Assembly (NCBI RefSeq): GCF_001950255.1
Contig: NZ_BDJK01000009.1
Span: 80,769 to 144,768 of the forward strand
Direction of reading: 5' to 3'
Length of the DNA: 64,000 nt
DNA from: Carboxydothermus pertinax
GTDB lineage: Bacteria; Bacillota; Z-2901; Carboxydothermales; Carboxydothermaceae
Shown here: piece after piece, positions 60,725 through 64,000 of the stretch
Position numbering within the stretch: the first letter of the stretch is position 1
How the letters are laid out: each line of letters starts with the position of its first letter
Program-made: the position numbers and the translations under genes
The notes under the pieces: model-generated
Told to the model about the DNA's origin: nothing
Seen by the model: the letters and a program-made list of their open reading frames with translations, nothing else
The model's database searches: none

Positions 60725-63610
60725 ATGGCAAAATTTAAACACAAAAAGCCCATCGCAATCCTGACCATTGTAGCATTTCTTCTCAGCATGTTGCCGGCTG
60801 TTGTTTTTGCAGATACGCTGGCAAATGGTATAGCACTATACAACCTTGATAACCAGCCAATAACGTCGGTTAAAAAAGGTGATGGGGCAATCATTAAAGG
60901 ACGATTGGTAGATAACAATGGAGCACCTATTTCTAATTCTAGTGCGAGTGTCAAATTAGTTACTTATAACGAAAATGATGGTACAGTATCAAGTGTTGCT
61001 TATGAGACTTATGCGGTTAATGGACCGGATACAGTTGGAAACTTTACAATTTCAGTTCCGAAATTTGTTTATTCAGCAAAGTATTATGTATATGAGTATG
61101 ATTCAACTGGTACTACTCCACAACAAGCCTTAGGTTATGTAGTTGTAAATCCAGTAACTTTTACACCCACTCTTTCAACTAATACAGTTTTAAAAGGGGC
61201 ATATCAGTCCTTTGATATCTCAATTCCCGCAAATACTGTAACTGAGAACACCTACGCTGTTCAAGTTGTTATTTCGGGTGTAGCCGCATATGTTTATAAT
61301 GCAGATGGAAACTCGGTTGGTGAAGCTACTTACCAGAGTTATGATCCAATTAAAAAAGAGCTTACATTAAATGTAGCTCAGACTCAGTTAAATGATGGTA
61401 AAATTAACATTAATTTTAATGATGTTGCAAAAATTAAGTTTACAGAAACCGGTACTGCAACTATAACTGTGAAAATTGCAGTTGGAGATCAGTCTACCGA
61501 CTTTACTTATCCGGAATATGTGGGTTCTGCTAACCTGACTGTTGCAGGAAATGATGACTTGAATATTGCCTTAAGTAAGAATCAAACTAATGTAAATGAT
61601 AGTGTAAATGATAATGTATATATATTCATTACGGACAAAAATGGAGCTACCGCTTTCGATGCTGTATATTTAAGTGAATCTGGAGCAGGTGTTGATCAGC
61701 CGTACACTGAAATCACAAATAATATTACTAATGGTTATTATATATATGCCCTTAATAAAATTACTCAAGGTGGTACCTTAACGTTAACTGTAAAAGCCAA
61801 AAAAGGCACGAATGAATATGTCAAATCAGCAACATTGAATGTTGACGGCTATGTAGTAACTCCATCGGTAACTTCTGCTACCTATGATACGGAATTCCCA
61901 ATTAAGTTCATCGTTAAAGACTTAAATGGTAATTTTGTAAATAACGCGCAAGTTTTTGTAGATAGCTCGAGTACCTCAGCATTTGTTTATAAAGCTAGCG
62001 ACGGTAAATACTATCCGGCTACTAATGTGATTGTAAGTGCTCAAAATACAAATATTAATAATGGCGAGTATAATGCTACATTAAAAGGCGTATTTGTAGG
62101 CAAATATAGATTTGAAATCAGAAAATTAGATGGCACAACCGTTATGGCAAAAGTACCATTCCAAGTATTAGGACTAAATACTCTTTCAATATCTGCCGAC
62201 AAAACTGCGGTTGTTGTTGGAAATGCAGATAATATCACGTTAACTGTTTTGGACAATGGGAATGCTTTAGCTAATACACCAGTTAATGTGGTGTATAATT
62301 TTAGTGATACTACGGCAAGTGTTACTTATAGCAGTATTGGTACTTCTACTGATTCTTTAGGAAAAATTACTATAAGCAATTTAAATATAACAAAAGTTGG
62401 AACATTAACCTTGACGGTTTCTACAACTGACAATAAAAAAGTTGGCACATTTACAATTAATGCTGTCGCACCAAAAGTTTATGTTGATGTTCCAGCAGAT
62501 AATGTTCTTACCGATGGATTTAAAGAAACGGTTACAGTTCGGGTCTATGATCCAAGAAATAATACTGAATTAAATAATGCATCAATTCAACTTGTCCCGG
62601 TTAAAGATAGCAATAACGTTGATACAGTAAATTTAATTACTTATTCTGATAAGAATTATTCTAACCAAATTACAGGTTCAGTTACTGGAGCAACCTATAC
62701 ATTCTATGTAAAAGCAAGTGATAACACTACTGTTGCAGCTGCTCCGCAAGTTCAAGTTAAAGTAAATGGGCTTGTAGCTGCAACATTGGATGTTAAGCCT
62801 CATACTATAACAGTTGATAAAACTTCTATCGAATTAAATAAAGCGTCATTTATCACTGTAACGGTTAAAGACGCTCACGGAAAACCGGTGGCCAACCAAA
62901 CAATAACCTTCGATGGTCAATCATATACTCTTGGTGATGACGGAACTGTTGTAGTGTACTACACAGCTCAAAACTCAACTGCTGATAGAATCGTTAAATT
63001 GGCTGGTTTTGATAACGTGGTTGCCAAAGTAAAAGTATTGCCACCAGGAACTGCCAATGATACAACTACACCAACAATTGAGGTATTGAATAGCAGTCTC
63101 ACTGTTAATACACCGTATATTTTACTTAATATTAAAGCAACTGATGATAATAAGGTTACGAACCTTGTAGTTGGCGAAAAACAAATTCCAATTTTAGCAA
63201 ATAAAGAAGTTAATACTGTAGTAAAAATTGATCTTGTGGAAGGTGAAAATCCTGTTGTAATTCAAGCTTCTGATGCAGCTGGTAACGTAGCCACCAAGAC
63301 TATAACCGTAAAATACGAAAAACCGGTAACACCTCCTTCCAACAACAACGGCGGTAATACCGGCGACAAGTACAGCAAGTTCGTAGGTCAAATGGTGCAA
63401 CTTACCTATACCAAGACCAACCTCCGGGTAGCACCCCAGGCCAATGCTAAGATCTTAGCTGTATTGAAGAAAGGCTACAAGATGCGTTACCTCGGTCGGG
63501 AAGGTGTATGGAACAAGGTACGGGTATCCATCTGGAGCAATGGCGGCTACAAGACCTACACCGGCTACATCTACGACCCCTACTACTGGACCTTAACCTC
63601 TATTCAGTAA
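60725..63610 (+). CDS. second giant surface protein, mosaic paralog of the 57216 gene
   Basis: The 961-residue protein has the same plan: signal peptide (residues 1-30; KPIAILTIVAFLLSMLPAVVFA), Ig-like modules, and the C-terminal SH3-like cassette YSKFVGQMVQLTYTKTNLRV..MRYLGREGVWNKVRVSIW..YTGYIYDPYYW. The ends are close to those of the upstream paralog, while the middle is diverged and visibly more AT-rich. A Pro/Asn/Gly linker (PPSNNNGGNTGD) precedes the cassette. It is probably another wall-anchored surface-layer or adhesive protein with its own strong promoter. Confidence 0.8.
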   Translation: MAKFKHKKPIAILTIVAFLLSMLPAVVFADTLANGIALYNLDNQPITSVKKGDGAIIKGRLVDNNGAPISNSSASVKLVTYNENDGTVSSVAYETYAVNGPDTVGNFTISVPKFVYSAKYYVYEYDSTGTTPQQALGYVVVNPVTFTPTLSTNTVLKGAYQSFDISIPANTVTENTYAVQVVISGVAAYVYNADGNSVGEATYQSYDPIKKELTLNVAQTQLNDGKININFNDVAKIKFTETGTATITVKIAVGDQSTDFTYPEYVGSANLTVAGNDDLNIALSKNQTNVNDSVNDNVYIFITDKNGATAFDAVYLSESGAGVDQPYTEITNNITNGYYIYALNKITQGGTLTLTVKAKKGTNEYVKSATLNVDGYVVTPSVTSATYDTEFPIKFIVKDLNGNFVNNAQVFVDSSSTSAFVYKASDGKYYPATNVIVSAQNTNINNGEYNATLKGVFVGKYRFEIRKLDGTTVMAKVPFQVLGLNTLSISADKTAVVVGNADNITLTVLDNGNALANTPVNVVYNFSDTTASVTYSSIGTSTDSLGKITISNLNITKVGTLTLTVSTTDNKKVGTFTINAVAPKVYVDVPADNVLTDGFKETVTVRVYDPRNNTELNNASIQLVPVKDSNNVDTVNLITYSDKNYSNQITGSVTGATYTFYVKASDNTTVAAAPQVQVKVNGLVAATLDVKPHTITVDKTSIELNKASFITVTVKDAHGKPVANQTITFDGQSYTLGDDGTVVVYYTAQNSTADRIVKLAGFDNVVAKVKVLPPGTANDTTTPTIEVLNSSLTVNTPYILLNIKATDDNKVTNLVVGEKQIPILANKEVNTVVKIDLVEGENPVVIQASDAAGNVATKTITVKYEKPVTPPSNNNGGNTGDKYSKFVGQMVQLTYTKTNLRVAPQANAKILAVLKKGYKMRYLGREGVWNKVRVSIWSNGGYKTYTGYIYDPYYWTLTSIQ

Positions 63611-63617
63611 GCTGATA

Positions 63618-63647
63618 AACCCCCGGGATTAACCCCGGGGGTTTTTT
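63618..63647 (+). terminator. Rho-independent terminator of the second surface-protein gene
   Basis: AACCCCCGGG and CCCGGGGGTT pair around ATTAAC with a T-run. Confidence 0.92.
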
Positions 63648-63690
63648 CAAAGTAAATTTGAATTATGGGCTTGAAACCAACAAATTATGA

Positions 63691-63721
63691 AAAAGGAGCG
63701 GTTAAAAACCCGCTCCTTTTT
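63691..63721 (+). terminator. second GC-rich hairpin terminator
   Basis: AAAAGGAGCGG and CCGCTCCTTTT form a stem around a seven-base loop, with T-run. It follows the first by about 45 bases and may close a lost small transcript. Confidence 0.8.
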
Positions 63722-63767
63722 AAGTATCAAATAATCCCGCAATTACTGAATTGTAAGTATGAATTCA

Positions 63768-63888
63768 GTAACCATAACCGTAAAAGCCAAAAATGCGCTA
63801 CCTCGGCCGGGAAAGTGTCTGGGATAAGGTTCGGGAACTACGCAGCTATATCTACGAATCCAACATCTGGACGTTATCCAACGCTTAA
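63768..63888 (+). pseudogene. remnant of a third surface-protein C-terminal cassette
   Basis: GTAACCATAACCGTAAAAGCC encodes VTITVKAK in the Ig-module style. After a frameshift, 63793-63885 encodes MRYLGRESVWDKVRELRSYI and YESNIWTLSNA, then TAA. This is the same cassette end as in the two surface proteins (MRYLGREGVWNKVR..YIYDP..W.LT), shortened by an internal deletion. No start site or promoter is present. The remaining bases to 64000 show no further gene. Confidence 0.75.
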
Positions 63889-64000
63889 ATGCAACAAAAC
63901 CAGAAAAAAATCCGAGAGGACTGAAAAAGTAACATTTTTTAGGCGCAAATTGGCTTTTTATAGCTGTAAAATCTTCCTTTAAACAAATATTTATGTAGTA

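Noticed and set aside
63665..63982. 105-residue plus-strand frame at the right end
   Set aside because: It runs through a terminator and the surface-cassette remnant in another frame and lacks a ribosome binding site.

Overview
The window looks like chromosome of a moderately AT-rich, endospore-forming, anaerobic Firmicute. It carries a SipL-like spore coat morphogenesis protein, spoIID, spoIIID next to an mreB/mbl gene, a rubrerythrin/rubredoxin oxygen-defence set, a Mo-dependent sulfur-type reductase, and many TTG/GTG starts behind strong GGAGG ribosome binding sites. The overall style recalls thermophilic Peptococcaceae/Thermoanaerobacterales such as Carboxydothermus. That is inference from gene content, not a database match.

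Layout. 0-7.4 kb: the end of a YbaB-like gene, two tiny membrane proteins, a CAP-domain secreted protein, the SipL-like gene, then rubrerythrin, a rubredoxin-domain protein, an NADH:rubredoxin oxidoreductase and rubredoxin, followed by CorA and an SH3-domain protein. 7.5-20.5 kb: an envelope glycopolymer region with an LCP ligase, a degenerate polysaccharide deacetylase, FabZ, TagO/WecA, a CDP-glycerol-type transferase, a DUF5693 membrane protein, a TagA/WecG transferase, a sugar-type nucleotidyltransferase, a glycerol-1-phosphate-dehydrogenase-like enzyme, GalU, a DUF421 protein and a phosphohexomutase. WecB, which would supply UDP-ManNAc, is at 40.4 kb. 20.8-27.4 kb: a sulfur module with a split YeeE/YedE transporter around a TusA-like protein, a divergent LysR regulator and a PsrABC/PhsABC-like reductase with its TorD-type chaperone. 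27.5-32.2 kb: a DUF4405 protein, an amidase, a secreted protein with 99-residue repeats and a two-component system; two of the genes share one promoter architecture. 32.3-50.4 kb: conserved housekeeping genes (rpmE, yqhQ, prfA, prmC, ywlC, mntP, ywlE, rpiB, glyA, comEB, a MazG-like gene, wecB, the full atp operon, murA).

50.5-55.9 kb: spoIID and spoIIID-mreB, separated and flanked by toxin-antitoxin genes. Two of these appear broken: hepT has an in-frame stop and an AbrB-type antitoxin is frameshifted. 56-64 kb: a degenerate LCP-like protein and two giant paralogous surface proteins that share their ends but not their middles, followed by the remnant of a third C-terminal cassette.

Several families of small palindromic repeats lie between genes. 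They include a 50-bp hairpin found directly after two stop codons, a GTAGGG-headed mini-palindrome with about ten copies, and longer imperfect inverted repeats of GAGGTGAGAAGTG type. The ideas most worth following are the possible sn-glycerol-1-phosphate-based wall polymer route, the split thiosulfate-type transporter joined to a respiratory reductase, the Na+-type signature in the ATP synthase c subunit, the twin response-regulator-style promoters, and the mosaic surface-protein locus. No tRNA, rRNA, CRISPR array or complete transposase was seen.
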